64,000 nt of DNA from Gemmatimonadales bacterium UBA2982 (GTDB lineage Bacteria; Gemmatimonadota; Gemmatimonadetes; Longimicrobiales; Gaopeijiaceae): NCBI GenBank assembly GCA_002347035.1, contig DEAM01000009.1, positions 98,152 through 162,151 on the forward strand. Direction: 5' to 3'. Every line of letters begins with the position of its first letter. Within the stretch, counting starts at the first letter, position 1. Shown one piece after another: positions 41,618-49,930 of this stretch. The position numbers were made by a program, and so were the translations under genes. A model generated the notes under the pieces. The model did no database searches. It saw only the letters and a list, made by a program, of their open reading frames with translations, and was not told where the DNA came from.

Positions 41618-42097
41618 CTAATGGTCGTGTCCAACGTGGGCGTGAACCCCAGTGGTTACGAAGTCCGCGTGTCCAGAGCCAACGGTCCCGTGCATCAGCT
41701 TAAAGACAACATCCGTCTCGCCTTCCGAGACGCCATGTAGATGACCGCCGAACTCTCCAGGTGTGTCCTGCTCGAACTCAGCGATCGCCTCATTCTCGAC
41801 TTCCACCTCCAGATAAAAATCAGAATCGAGCGTGACCTGATCACCATCATGGTCGACAAATCGGACCTCCATGTGAGCCGTTTCTTCACCGACTTCGACA
41901 TCGAGCTCACCTGTCCAGGATTGTGTGTCCCCGTCGTACGACGCAATCACTGCACCGCTAAGCACAATTTTGACACCCTCGACCTCTTCCCCATGGTCGC
42001 CTTCTTCAACTCCCGTCGCGTCATCACAAGCTGACAGTGCTAAAGGAACGACTAGCACCATAGCCAGAGATCGAAGTCTTAGCGTGGCGTTTCCCAT
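41618..42097 (-). CDS. Histidine-rich exported lipoprotein in a metal-uptake locus
   Basis: A 159-residue lipoprotein with signal peptide and lipobox LALSAC (Cys24). The mature protein is very acidic and has histidines concentrated near the end (GHLHGVSEG, MHGTVGSGH, HAHVGHDH). A beta-rich core with VKIVLSGAVIASYDGDTQSW is likely a small sandwich domain. I infer a periplasmic or outer-membrane metal binder, probably for zinc, that works with the upstream ZnuD-like receptor. The start at ATG 42097 is set by AGGAG seven bases upstream. Its leader carries a hairpin and lies in a diverged tandem duplication. Confidence 0.8.
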   Translation of the reverse strand: MGNATLRLRSLAMVLVVPLALSACDDATGVEEGDHGEEVEGVKIVLSGAVIASYDGDTQSWTGELDVEVGEETAHMEVRFVDHDGDQVTLDSDFYLEVEVENEAIAEFEQDTPGEFGGHLHGVSEGETDVVFKLMHGTVGSGHADFVTTGVHAHVGHDH

Positions 42098-42110
42098 CTT
42101 AACTCTCCTA

Positions 42111-42168
42111 AATATCGGCTCATCATTATTTAGAGTGTGTTTCTGGCCGATATCAGAACACAACTCGA
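42111..42168. repeat. Tandem leader repeat, copy A (next to the lipoprotein start)
   Basis: Diverged copy, roughly 70% identical by eye, of the sequence at 42204-42262, offset by 94 bases. It contains an inverted repeat, ATATCGG (42112-42118) and CCGATAT (42147-42153). On the minus strand it is followed directly by the AGGAG of the lipoprotein gene. Confidence 0.75.
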
Positions 42169-42203
42169 ACCCGGACGATGATTAAGCGTGGTATTCCTCC
42201 TGA

Positions 42204-42262
42204 AATGTCGGCTTATCAGTATTCAGGGGTGCGTTCGCGACCGACATCAGAACACAACCCGA
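42204..42262. repeat. Tandem leader repeat, copy B (across the receptor stop codon)
   Basis: Counterpart of copy A. Its inverted repeat reads ATGTCGG (42205-42211) and CCGACAT (42241-42247): both arms changed together relative to copy A, so pairing is kept. The higher-numbered end lies in the last codons of the ZnuD-like receptor gene. On the minus strand an AGGAGG (42195-42201) follows but no start codon, so it looks like a relic leader. Confidence 0.75.
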
Positions 42263-44472
42263 TAGGTAAGCGTGATGCCCCTCCCAGCTTCGGGCATGAT
42301 CTCCTTCACCCGAGAGAGATGATTACGGTACTCCTCATCCGTGACGTTTTCGAGTCCGACAGTGAGAACGTTCAGGCGCCCTCCGATCGTTCGACTCAGG
42401 CCCCCTAAAAGGTCGAAACGAGCATAGCCATCGGTCGCAATCTCGAACTCTCCGACACGACTCTGCTTGGCCGCAAAGTGTGATTCCGCTCTGACGAACC
42501 AGTCCGCGGGCTCGTAGGCAATTGTCGCACCTGCCTGCAGCGGCGGAACGAACGGTAGCGGTTCGCCAGTCGCTCGGATTTCGCCCCGCACGTAGGACCC
42601 TACCCCCTCCAACTTCAGCGGGCCAGAAAGAACCCAGTCGATCGCGACCTCAAATCCGACGAAACGAGCATCCTCTCCGAAAAACTGGTATATCGGCAAG
42701 AGCGTTCGGCTGAGTTTGCCCGTATCTCTTGCGAACACATATCCGTTGATCAAGTTCGTGAAGCCAGTAAGTTCGGCGTGAAAGCTCTCGCCGTGAAATC
42801 GGGAAAAGACGTCGATTCCAGTTCCGATCTCCTCTTCGAGCGATGGATTCCCTACCTCGAAAGCGTAGGCGGCTAAGTGCGGCCCTTCCGAAAACAACTC
42901 ATTCACATCGGGTGTGCGGAAGGCACGCGATACGCTCGCTCCCAGTGTCACCCCTGCTCTGGTGTCGTAGAGAAGTCCAAAGGAGCCAGATAAGGACCCG
43001 AACTCGCGCTGTCGCACATGACCTATGTCTGAGTCCACATCTTCATACGCGGGCTCGGTCCTCGTCCAATCGTAACGGATGCCGGTCTCCACACGGATTG
43101 GATCCAGATCGATCTCCTCAAAAGAAAAGACACCCATACTGAATCGCTCGGCGTCCGGGGTGAAGAGACTTCCACCGAATTGGAATGACTCCCATGAGGC
43201 GCGGGCTCCGAATGCACCCAACGAAAACGGTCCGAGTTCCTCATGATGTGCGAGGAGGTTGGACATCGCGGCCTGTCGCTCGTAGCGGGTCCCGAGGATA
43301 TCGGGCGGCTCAATCTCAACGAGCTCGTAGTAAGAGTACGACCCGTTGGCAGAAATGGACGAAAATGGTCCACCCAAGGGACGGTGCTCCCCCGCGGCCT
43401 TAAGTGAGACACGATCGGATTCGATGGCCACACCTTTATCATGTCCTCCCACAAAGCCTCCAGGGATTCCATAGTCGTTGGCGTGCCCGAGGGCAGACAC
43501 TCCGATGTGTCCACGGTCTCCCACCCAGGACGTCCCGGCCCCAAGAGTCCAGGAGTCGGACCCCGTGTTTGCCAGATCTCCGACTGGGGTTGCCAAATCA
43601 CCTGAGCTTCGGCGAGCGAGTTCGACCCGGAACGGAATCTGTTCTGTCAGCGGAACGAGAACGTTGGCTGCTCCACCTGATCCAGACGTCACTGACTGGC
43701 CCTGTAGAGTCACTGAGCCCGTCACGTCGTGTGGAACAGTGATAGGAATCTCGTCACGGATCACGTTTATCACGCCTCCAATCGCGTTACTCCCATAGAG
43801 AATCGCTCCAGGCCCCCTCACCACTTCGATGCGCCGTGCGGACGTCGGATCGAGTGCTGTCGCGTGATCCGGCCCGGCATTCGATACGTCCATAACCCGG
43901 GCGCCGTCCTCTAGAACAAGAAGGCGATCCCCACTCATGCCTCGAATGACAGGGCGAGCAGTTGCGGGGCCCATGCTTGCGACGGTGAGGCCCGGCTCGG
44001 AACCCAGAGTGGCGGCTACTGTCGGCTGCAGGCGACGCTGAAGCTCATCTGAGCTGATCACGTTCACCGGCCGCAAAACCTGGTCCGACCCTCGTTCGGA
44101 AAGAGAACCTGTGATAACTAGGCCCTCCAACTCAAGAGCTGACTCCTGAAGTTCGATCACTAATGGATCTGCCTGGGCTCTCACAGAAATGGTCGTATCT
44201 AACGCGGCGTAGCCTAGGCGTTCCACACGAACAGTGTGCTGGCCATCAGAAACCCTCAGATGGAAGGATCCATCTGAGGAGGTGATCACGAACTGAGGGG
44301 TTCCAACGCTCGTGACCCGAGCTCCTGCGAGCAGCTGACCACTTTGCTCAGCTCGGACAAGCCCCTCAATCTCTCCCGAATGTTCCTGACCCGCGGACGC
44401 CACGGGTGCGAACCCGAATCCGAGTAGGCCCGTGAGGACGCAAAGTCCGGAATGTGGAGGAGAGCAAGTCAT
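42247..44472 (-). CDS. ZnuD-like TonB-dependent receptor (probable zinc uptake)
   Basis: A 741-residue outer-membrane receptor. The signal peptide ends near VASAGQE and a carboxypeptidase-regulatory-like domain follows (IEGLVRAEQSGQLLAGARVT). The plug has RPVIRGMSGDRLLVLEDGAR, VMDVSNAGPDHATALDPTSA and RRIEVVRGPGAILYGSNAIG, a pattern very close to neisserial ZnuD. The 22-strand barrel ends TLTYRVVF. It would import zinc, perhaps on a carrier or heme, using TonB. The His-rich lipoprotein lies just downstream and a small metal-locus protein upstream. A 158-base leader with two hairpins precedes the ATG. Confidence 0.87.
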   Translation of the reverse strand: MTCSPPHSGLCVLTGLLGFGFAPVASAGQEHSGEIEGLVRAEQSGQLLAGARVTSVGTPQFVITSSDGSFHLRVSDGQHTVRVERLGYAALDTTISVRAQADPLVIELQESALELEGLVITGSLSERGSDQVLRPVNVISSDELQRRLQPTVAATLGSEPGLTVASMGPATARPVIRGMSGDRLLVLEDGARVMDVSNAGPDHATALDPTSARRIEVVRGPGAILYGSNAIGGVINVIRDEIPITVPHDVTGSVTLQGQSVTSGSGGAANVLVPLTEQIPFRVELARRSSGDLATPVGDLANTGSDSWTLGAGTSWVGDRGHIGVSALGHANDYGIPGGFVGGHDKGVAIESDRVSLKAAGEHRPLGGPFSSISANGSYSYYELVEIEPPDILGTRYERQAAMSNLLAHHEELGPFSLGAFGARASWESFQFGGSLFTPDAERFSMGVFSFEEIDLDPIRVETGIRYDWTRTEPAYEDVDSDIGHVRQREFGSLSGSFGLLYDTRAGVTLGASVSRAFRTPDVNELFSEGPHLAAYAFEVGNPSLEEEIGTGIDVFSRFHGESFHAELTGFTNLINGYVFARDTGKLSRTLLPIYQFFGEDARFVGFEVAIDWVLSGPLKLEGVGSYVRGEIRATGEPLPFVPPLQAGATIAYEPADWFVRAESHFAAKQSRVGEFEIATDGYARFDLLGGLSRTIGGRLNVLTVGLENVTDEEYRNHLSRVKEIMPEAGRGITLTYRVVF

Positions 44473-44573
44473 GGTGACTTAAAGGGGTTGAACGCCGGAT
44501 TCAAAGGCAAACAGCAACGTATAGAAAAGTCTCACAATATTTTGGCTTCTCCTTAGTGTACGCAGGGAAACAG

Positions 44574-44616
44574 GGCCTTGAGAAAGGCCTGCTAAGAACA
44601 GCCGCTAGAGAGCGGC
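44574..44616 (-). promoter_or_regulatory. Two adjacent tetraloop hairpins in the ZnuD-like receptor leader
   Basis: GGCCTT and AAGGCC (44574-44579 with 44584-44589) enclose a GAGA loop, extended outward by CAG/CTG around a bulged G. GCCGCT and AGCGGC (44601-44606 with 44611-44616) enclose an AGAG loop. Both lie between the upstream small-gene stop (44631) and the receptor start (44472). They may be a terminator/attenuator or processing site separating the two genes. Confidence 0.45.
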
Positions 44617-44630
44617 CGGGCACCACGCCG

Positions 44631-44963
44631 TTAGGCCAGAGGTGGAGCTCTTGAGGGATGTCCTTCAGCAAGTGCAGAGTAGCCCACAATTTCGACTTCA
44701 CTTGGGCTGAGATGCCGAACGACTACATCCTGCTGCTGTTTTTCTAGTCCAGCCCCAGGTGCAGCTAGGTTTGCCATGACTTGCGCGCAAACCGTGTGGT
44801 CATGAGCAGTTGGGCAGGTCGATGGGTTGTGTTCGCTCTCCACAACAGGTTCATCTACTAGATCAGCATGCTCCAAAAGCGGAACTGAGATCCAGAGGAC
44901 GAGCATTGCCGCGGAGAGGCCGAGTGCCACGGCCTGGCGAATCACCTTACCTTTCTCATTCAT
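44631..44963 (-). CDS. Small membrane-anchored protein, DUF2946-like
   Basis: A 110-residue protein with one N-terminal hydrophobic segment (AVALGLSAAMLVLWISVPLL), a His/Cys-bearing region (CPTAHDHTVCAQVM) and a C-terminal PSRAPP, a tail seen in DUF2946 proteins of copper and zinc loci. The assignment is by pattern only. The paired Cys and His residues suggest metal binding outside the membrane. It lies upstream of the ZnuD-like receptor on the same strand and divergent from a second receptor. Confidence 0.6.
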   Translation of the reverse strand: MNEKGKVIRQAVALGLSAAMLVLWISVPLLEHADLVDEPVVESEHNPSTCPTAHDHTVCAQVMANLAAPGAGLEKQQQDVVVRHLSPSEVEIVGYSALAEGHPSRAPPLA

Positions 44964-44985
44964 GACAAATCACGGTAAAACCGAA

Positions 44986-45026
44986 GGCCAGTAGGTGTCA
45001 ACCAAATTCCTGGCCCCTTAATATTA
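44986..45026. promoter_or_regulatory. Candidate operator region between divergent metal-locus genes
   Basis: GGCCAG (44986-44991) and CTGGCC (45010-45015) form an inverted repeat 18 bases apart, and a TAATATTA palindrome follows at 45019-45026. It lies between the divergent small protein and second receptor genes, where a Fur- or Zur-type repressor might bind. No exact known box was recognised. Confidence 0.3.
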
Positions 45027-45084
45027 CAACTTACTGTCCTTGCACAGCCTTAATCACAAGCTGAGCACCCGAGAACTCCAGATT

Positions 45085-47181
45085 ATGGAATCTATCACTA
45101 AACAATCCATTTCTCTCGGGTGGATAATCGCGATTGTAATCCTGCTGCCAGCAGGGTCTGTTGAGGCACAAAATACACCCGAGGGCGATACGCTAACGGT
45201 CTACACACTTGACCCAATAGTAGTGTCTGGACGGGTAGATGACCTTAGCGGCCTGACCTCCACTGCATCAACTGGTTTTGTAGGGCACCAAGATCTCCGC
45301 CTGCGCCCTCTAGTCCGTGAGGGTGAACTGCTGGAGACGGTGCCAGGCATGATCCTAGCCCAACACAGTGGGGACGGTAAGGCAAATCAATTCTTCGTGC
45401 GCGGATTCAATCTTGATCATGGGACAGATTTCTTCACGCAGGTCGAGGGCATGCCCGTGAACCTTCGCTCCCATGCCCATTCACATGGCTATACTGACCT
45501 CAATTTTATCGTGCCTGAGTTGGTGGACCATGTCGAGTATAAACTCGGCAATTATTACGCAGATATCGGCGACTTTGGCAGTGCTGGAGGAGCCCATTTC
45601 CGACTCCGTAGACGGTTCGATCGTCCGATTTTCAGCGTAGGAGTGGGTGATAACGGGTTCCAGAGAACCGCAGCAGCGGGATCAAAGGATCTGGGATCTG
45701 GCACGCTCCTCGCCGGTGGTGAATGGAAAGAGTACAACGGCCCTTGGACAGTGGATCAGAATCTCAAGAAACACTCGGGCATGCTGCGTTATACATGGCA
45801 GACGGGCCAAAATACCTTCTCGCTGACTACGCTTGGCTACGCCAATGGCTGGAACCCCTCAGACCAGATTCCGCAACGCGCAGTGGACCTTGGGTTGATC
45901 TCTCGCTTCGGGCAGATCGACACAACACTCGTTGGCGAGACCTCACGCTACAGCATATCAGGCAACTGGACGCGCTCGTCCGCCAACTCGAGCCAGCGTC
46001 TAGATATCTATGGCATACGCTACAATCTCGACCTCTTGATGAACTTCACCTATTTCTTGGACAATCCCATCAAGGGAGACCAACTCCGACAGCGGGACCG
46101 CAATCGCAGGGTCACCGGACTGAACTTGGCTGACCTGCGATCTTTCAGCTTTCTGGGCAAGAACCATAGCATCACAAACGGCGTCCAATTGAGGGTTGAC
46201 CGTGCCAATGTCAGTCTCTACAGGGCCCGGGAAAGGCTCAATTATGCAACGGTCCGGTCAGACGATGTCGACCAAGGGAGCATGTCGGTATACACCGAGA
46301 TTGAATCGCCCTGGAGTTCCTACTTCCGCACAGTTGCTGGGCTTAGGGGAGATCTTCTACGCTCCGACATTTCCAGTAACATCGCGGCGAATTCAGGCAT
46401 AAGCACGGACGGCCTGGTTAGCCCTAAGCTGTCTCTAATCTTGGCTCCTTCTGTAACCACGGATGTTTATGTTAGCGGCGGTTTCGGCTTTCATAGTAAT
46501 GACGGCCGAGGAACTGTTCTCACCGTTGACCCATCCAGTGGGGAACCGGTCAGTCCGGTCAGTCCTCTAGTACGCTCAATTGGCGCAGAATTCGGTGTCC
46601 GATCTACACCACTACAAGGCTGGAGATCGACGCTCGCTATCTGGACAGTGGGCCTCGACAGCGAGCTAATCTTTATAGGTGATACTGGGTCGACTGAGCC
46701 AGGAGATGCTAGCCGTCGATATGGGGTCACGCTTGCAAACTTCTATCGTCTCCTATCCACAGTAACAGCTGATATAGACGTCTCTCTCACTCGCTCCCGA
46801 CACTTGGGCCTTCCTAGGGGGAGAGACCACGTGCTCGGTTCGATGGAACGGGTCATAGCGTCTGGCCTTACCTGGGATCCTTCGGAACAAAGTGATGGCC
46901 CATTCGCTGCGTTGCGCCTTCGTCATCTAGGTGGCTATCCAATAATTGAGGACAACTCGAAGCGCGCTGATTCAAGTTCCCTGCTGAACTTAAATGCTGG
47001 CTACCGCCTAGGAGGTGTCAGAGTTGGACTGAGCATACTCAACCTCCTAGACACTGTTGGCTCTGACATCGCGTACTGGTACGGTTCGCGGCTACCCGGA
47101 GACACGGCAGCTTTTGACGGCGTCCACTTCCATCCTGTCGAGCCTCGTCAGTTAAGACTTACAGTTTCGGTGGGAGGCTAA
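45085..47181 (+). CDS. TonB-dependent receptor with histidine cluster in the plug region
   Basis: A receptor of about 698 residues. Its signal peptide is SLGWIIAIVILLPAGSVEAQ, after a few polar residues. The plug has GELLETVPGMILAQHSGDGK, FFVRGFNLDHGTDFFTQVEG and MPVNLRSHAHSHGYTDLNF, a His-rich motif characteristic of one receptor subgroup, followed by VPELVDHVEYKLGNYYADIG. The barrel ends RQLRLTVSVGG. Substrate unknown; its divergent arrangement with the ZnuD-like genes suggests a metal or metal complex. I place the start at ATG 45085, just before the signal peptide; TTG 45040 would add 15 residues. Confidence 0.85.
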   Translation: MESITKQSISLGWIIAIVILLPAGSVEAQNTPEGDTLTVYTLDPIVVSGRVDDLSGLTSTASTGFVGHQDLRLRPLVREGELLETVPGMILAQHSGDGKANQFFVRGFNLDHGTDFFTQVEGMPVNLRSHAHSHGYTDLNFIVPELVDHVEYKLGNYYADIGDFGSAGGAHFRLRRRFDRPIFSVGVGDNGFQRTAAAGSKDLGSGTLLAGGEWKEYNGPWTVDQNLKKHSGMLRYTWQTGQNTFSLTTLGYANGWNPSDQIPQRAVDLGLISRFGQIDTTLVGETSRYSISGNWTRSSANSSQRLDIYGIRYNLDLLMNFTYFLDNPIKGDQLRQRDRNRRVTGLNLADLRSFSFLGKNHSITNGVQLRVDRANVSLYRARERLNYATVRSDDVDQGSMSVYTEIESPWSSYFRTVAGLRGDLLRSDISSNIAANSGISTDGLVSPKLSLILAPSVTTDVYVSGGFGFHSNDGRGTVLTVDPSSGEPVSPVSPLVRSIGAEFGVRSTPLQGWRSTLAIWTVGLDSELIFIGDTGSTEPGDASRRYGVTLANFYRLLSTVTADIDVSLTRSRHLGLPRGRDHVLGSMERVIASGLTWDPSEQSDGPFAALRLRHLGGYPIIEDNSKRADSSSLLNLNAGYRLGGVRVGLSILNLLDTVGSDIAYWYGSRLPGDTAAFDGVHFHPVEPRQLRLTVSVGG

Positions 47182-47254
47182 ACCAGAAACCTGCAAATAC
47201 TGGACCCTAGCACTTCTTTCTTGATCGTACCTGCATCAGATATGACAACTCCGG

Positions 47255-49576
47255 CTATGACATCGGCCTTTGTAGATGCCCGATCTCGTAGTCTGCCGGA
47301 GGTTCTGCTCGGAGCAGGTGCCTGACGAAGTAATCCCACCTCCGCCGCATCATGTAAGGCTCATTTCCAAAGCCGTGCCCGCGATTTGGCAGAAGTAGTA
47401 GGTCGAAATCCTTGTTTGCATCGATCAGCGCGTCGACGAGCAGCATCGTATTAGATAGAGGAACGTTTGTATCGGTGGTTCCGTGGGCGATAAGTAGCTT
47501 GCCTACCAAGTTCTCGGCGAGAAGTTGATTCGCCTGATTATCGTAATTGGTCGACCCGTCGGGATTCTCAACTAAGAGCCCCTGCCATTTTTCGCCCCAA
47601 TCGTCTTCATAATTCCGATTGTCGTGATTGCCCGCCTGAGCGACAGCAACATCATAAAAGTCAGGATGGCGAAGTATCGCATCAGCTGCAGCATACCCAC
47701 CGCCGGAATGGCCGAAGATCCCGACCCGATCTATATCGATCCACCCATGGCGCTCAGCGAGTTGACGGATGCCTGTCATCTGATCTGGCAACCCATTGTC
47801 CCCCATGTTGCCATAGTAGACTTCATGGAAGCTCTTGGACCGCCCTGCTGTTCCCATAGCGTCAAGTTCGACAACGACAAATCCAAGCTCTGCAATAGAC
47901 TGAAGGTCCGAGCGTGAGGGGATAAAACTACGAGTTCCAACACTGCTCCCCATTGGGCCAGGGTAGAGATAGTTGATAACTGGGTATTCCCTATCTGAAT
48001 CGAAGTCACTGGGGCGAAAAAGCAGGCCATGCAAATCTGTAACTCCGTCGCGCGCCTTAACGCTAAATGGCATCGGAGGCTGCCATCCGGACGCGAGAAG
48101 CGCTGAAATATCAGCCTCCTGAACAGTCATGATTTCGGCCCCATCAAGATCACGGAGTACTGTGGTAGGTGGGTCTGCTGGAGTCGAGTAGGAGTCCAAG
48201 AAGTATTCACGAGATGGAGAAAAAGAAATGGTGTGATTCGCGCTGTCCGGGGTCAGCAACTCAAGTTCCCCATCATCCAAACCCACACGGTACAGGTACC
48301 GAAAATAGGGATCACCGGGTTCGCGGCCATTACCAATGAACCAGAGCTTTCGCTCGCCCTCGTCGACTCGGACTATCTCGGCCACCTGCCACTCACCTTC
48401 GGTCACTCTGCCCTTCAGGCCTCCCGTCTCGGCGTCGTAGAGATATAGATGACCCCAGTCGTCCCTCTGCGAATACCAGAGCACTTCGTTTGATGAGGAC
48501 AAGAAACGCCAGTTGCCACCAGCTTCGTGACCTGAATCGAAGAAGGTGTCTTCTATTTCCTCGAAGAGGTCTCGCACTTCGCCTGTCTGAGCATCTGCCA
48601 CTCGGACGTGGGCACGCTTATGGTCTCGGGAGCTAGAGACGAAAACCACCTGGGAGGCATCGTCGCTCCAGTACACGTCTCCGAACGTCCCATTGCATTC
48701 GACATGATCGCTACACGTGGATCGATGCTGGTCGGGCGGCATGTCAAACCGTACGACTTCCTGACCCTCCGGCCGATCAAGATCGATCACGACCCGACTG
48801 ATGCGAAAGATTACCGAATCCTCCGGGAGGGGATACCGCCATGCGTCCAAATCGGAGTGCCCTACATTTGTGCTTACGGTGTACATCATGCCGACACCAC
48901 GGGCATCATGCTGGAATGTGGCAATCTTTCTTGAGTTCGGTGACCACTTAAGAACGGGACGGTCACTGCGCATCCAACCTGCGTTGTTAGTTGCATACCC
49001 GAAGTCTTCAATACCGTCATGTGAAACCCGTCGCTCGTCACCAGAATCTATGTCACGAACCCAGAGATTGTGATCACGAATAAAAGCAGCGGCGCGGCCG
49101 TCTGGAGAGTACACCTCCGACCGATTTACAGGCTCAGCACCTGAGGGGGTTCCACGACAAGCAAACTGAATGAAGTCGCAAAGATATTGGGTTTCGTCTT
49201 CTAACTGGAACAGCGCAAGCGAACGATTGACGTCGAGTGCTAGCAACCCCAAGGTGAGTGGCCCGACCGTACTCGAAGATGCAGCGGAAAGTGCCTCTGC
49301 TATGAGGAGTTGATCAAAAACACGCTCCTGCGTGCGACTCTCTGCGTTGACGAGAATGTACTCCGTGCCGCCCTCGATCATGTTGGGATACCAAAACCTC
49401 ACTGAGTCCACCCAGCGCGGAATCACGGAGCCCCCATAAACCAGCGGGCTTGTATTTGCGAAAAGACGCTCCTCTGCCCTCTCGTAGTCTTCTGTGGTCA
49501 ACTGCCGAGGCTCTTGCTGAGCTGCCGCCGGAGCTGCTATAAGGGCCAGTGCAAGCAGGACGGTCGAACGCTGCAT
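47255..49576 (-). CDS. Exported S9-family prolyl oligopeptidase (dipeptidyl-peptidase IV-like)
   Basis: A 773-residue secreted peptidase. The signal peptide is STVLLALALIAAPAAAQQ. The first ~480 residues form the DPP-IV-type beta-propeller (for example AAFIRDHNLWVRDIDSGDE). The last ~260 are the alpha/beta-hydrolase domain. The nucleophile serine is in GIFGHSGGGYAAAD, the acid in AHGTTDTNVPLSN and the His in NRGHGFGNEPY. It would cut dipeptides, often after proline, from peptides in the periplasm, feeding transporters such as the POT-family one in this window. GAGGG lies six bases before the ATG. Confidence 0.93.
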   Translation of the reverse strand: MQRSTVLLALALIAAPAAAQQEPRQLTTEDYERAEERLFANTSPLVYGGSVIPRWVDSVRFWYPNMIEGGTEYILVNAESRTQERVFDQLLIAEALSAASSSTVGPLTLGLLALDVNRSLALFQLEDETQYLCDFIQFACRGTPSGAEPVNRSEVYSPDGRAAAFIRDHNLWVRDIDSGDERRVSHDGIEDFGYATNNAGWMRSDRPVLKWSPNSRKIATFQHDARGVGMMYTVSTNVGHSDLDAWRYPLPEDSVIFRISRVVIDLDRPEGQEVVRFDMPPDQHRSTCSDHVECNGTFGDVYWSDDASQVVFVSSSRDHKRAHVRVADAQTGEVRDLFEEIEDTFFDSGHEAGGNWRFLSSSNEVLWYSQRDDWGHLYLYDAETGGLKGRVTEGEWQVAEIVRVDEGERKLWFIGNGREPGDPYFRYLYRVGLDDGELELLTPDSANHTISFSPSREYFLDSYSTPADPPTTVLRDLDGAEIMTVQEADISALLASGWQPPMPFSVKARDGVTDLHGLLFRPSDFDSDREYPVINYLYPGPMGSSVGTRSFIPSRSDLQSIAELGFVVVELDAMGTAGRSKSFHEVYYGNMGDNGLPDQMTGIRQLAERHGWIDIDRVGIFGHSGGGYAAADAILRHPDFYDVAVAQAGNHDNRNYEDDWGEKWQGLLVENPDGSTNYDNQANQLLAENLVGKLLIAHGTTDTNVPLSNTMLLVDALIDANKDFDLLLLPNRGHGFGNEPYMMRRRWDYFVRHLLRAEPPADYEIGHLQRPMS

Positions 49577-49930
49577 ATCGGTCCCTCGATTAGATAGTTA
49601 CGGAGAGGTGGAAAGTTGCTGGCGACTTTTACGACCGGCAACGCCTCGGTCATTTTGGTCGGGTCGGCGGAAGCTTTCACCGAAGCCTAAGTATGGCACA
49701 GAAATGGAGGGGGAGGCCTTGAACACCGACCTACCTATTATGCTGAGTTTCCCACATCAAGGCCCTACTAAAGCAAAGGCTTCTAGGAACTTTGTAACGG
49801 AGCAGTCAAGTGAATCCAAGTATGTGATATATCGATTATTTATCATGGACGGGTGGCCAGGACCCTTTCCTCCAGCGTACCATACCAGAGATCTCTGGTT
49901 TGAAGGTTCACACTCACTAGTGTTTCGCCA
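49577..49930. other. Gene-free stretch of about 350 bases before the large envelope operon
   Basis: This divergent intergenic region separates the S9 peptidase gene from the DUF4159 gene. It must hold promoters for both. An AT-rich zone at about 49823-49845 is the best place for the rightward promoter, but no convincing -35/-10 pair is seen. A 108-residue open frame on the plus strand (49608-49934) has no ribosome binding site and no protein-like pattern. Confidence 0.5.

Noticed and set aside
42111..42262. CRISPR or IS-end interpretation of the two similar copies
   Set aside because: Only two diverged copies with one 35-base spacer, no transposase, and the copies align with a gene end plus leader, which fits simple tandem duplication better.
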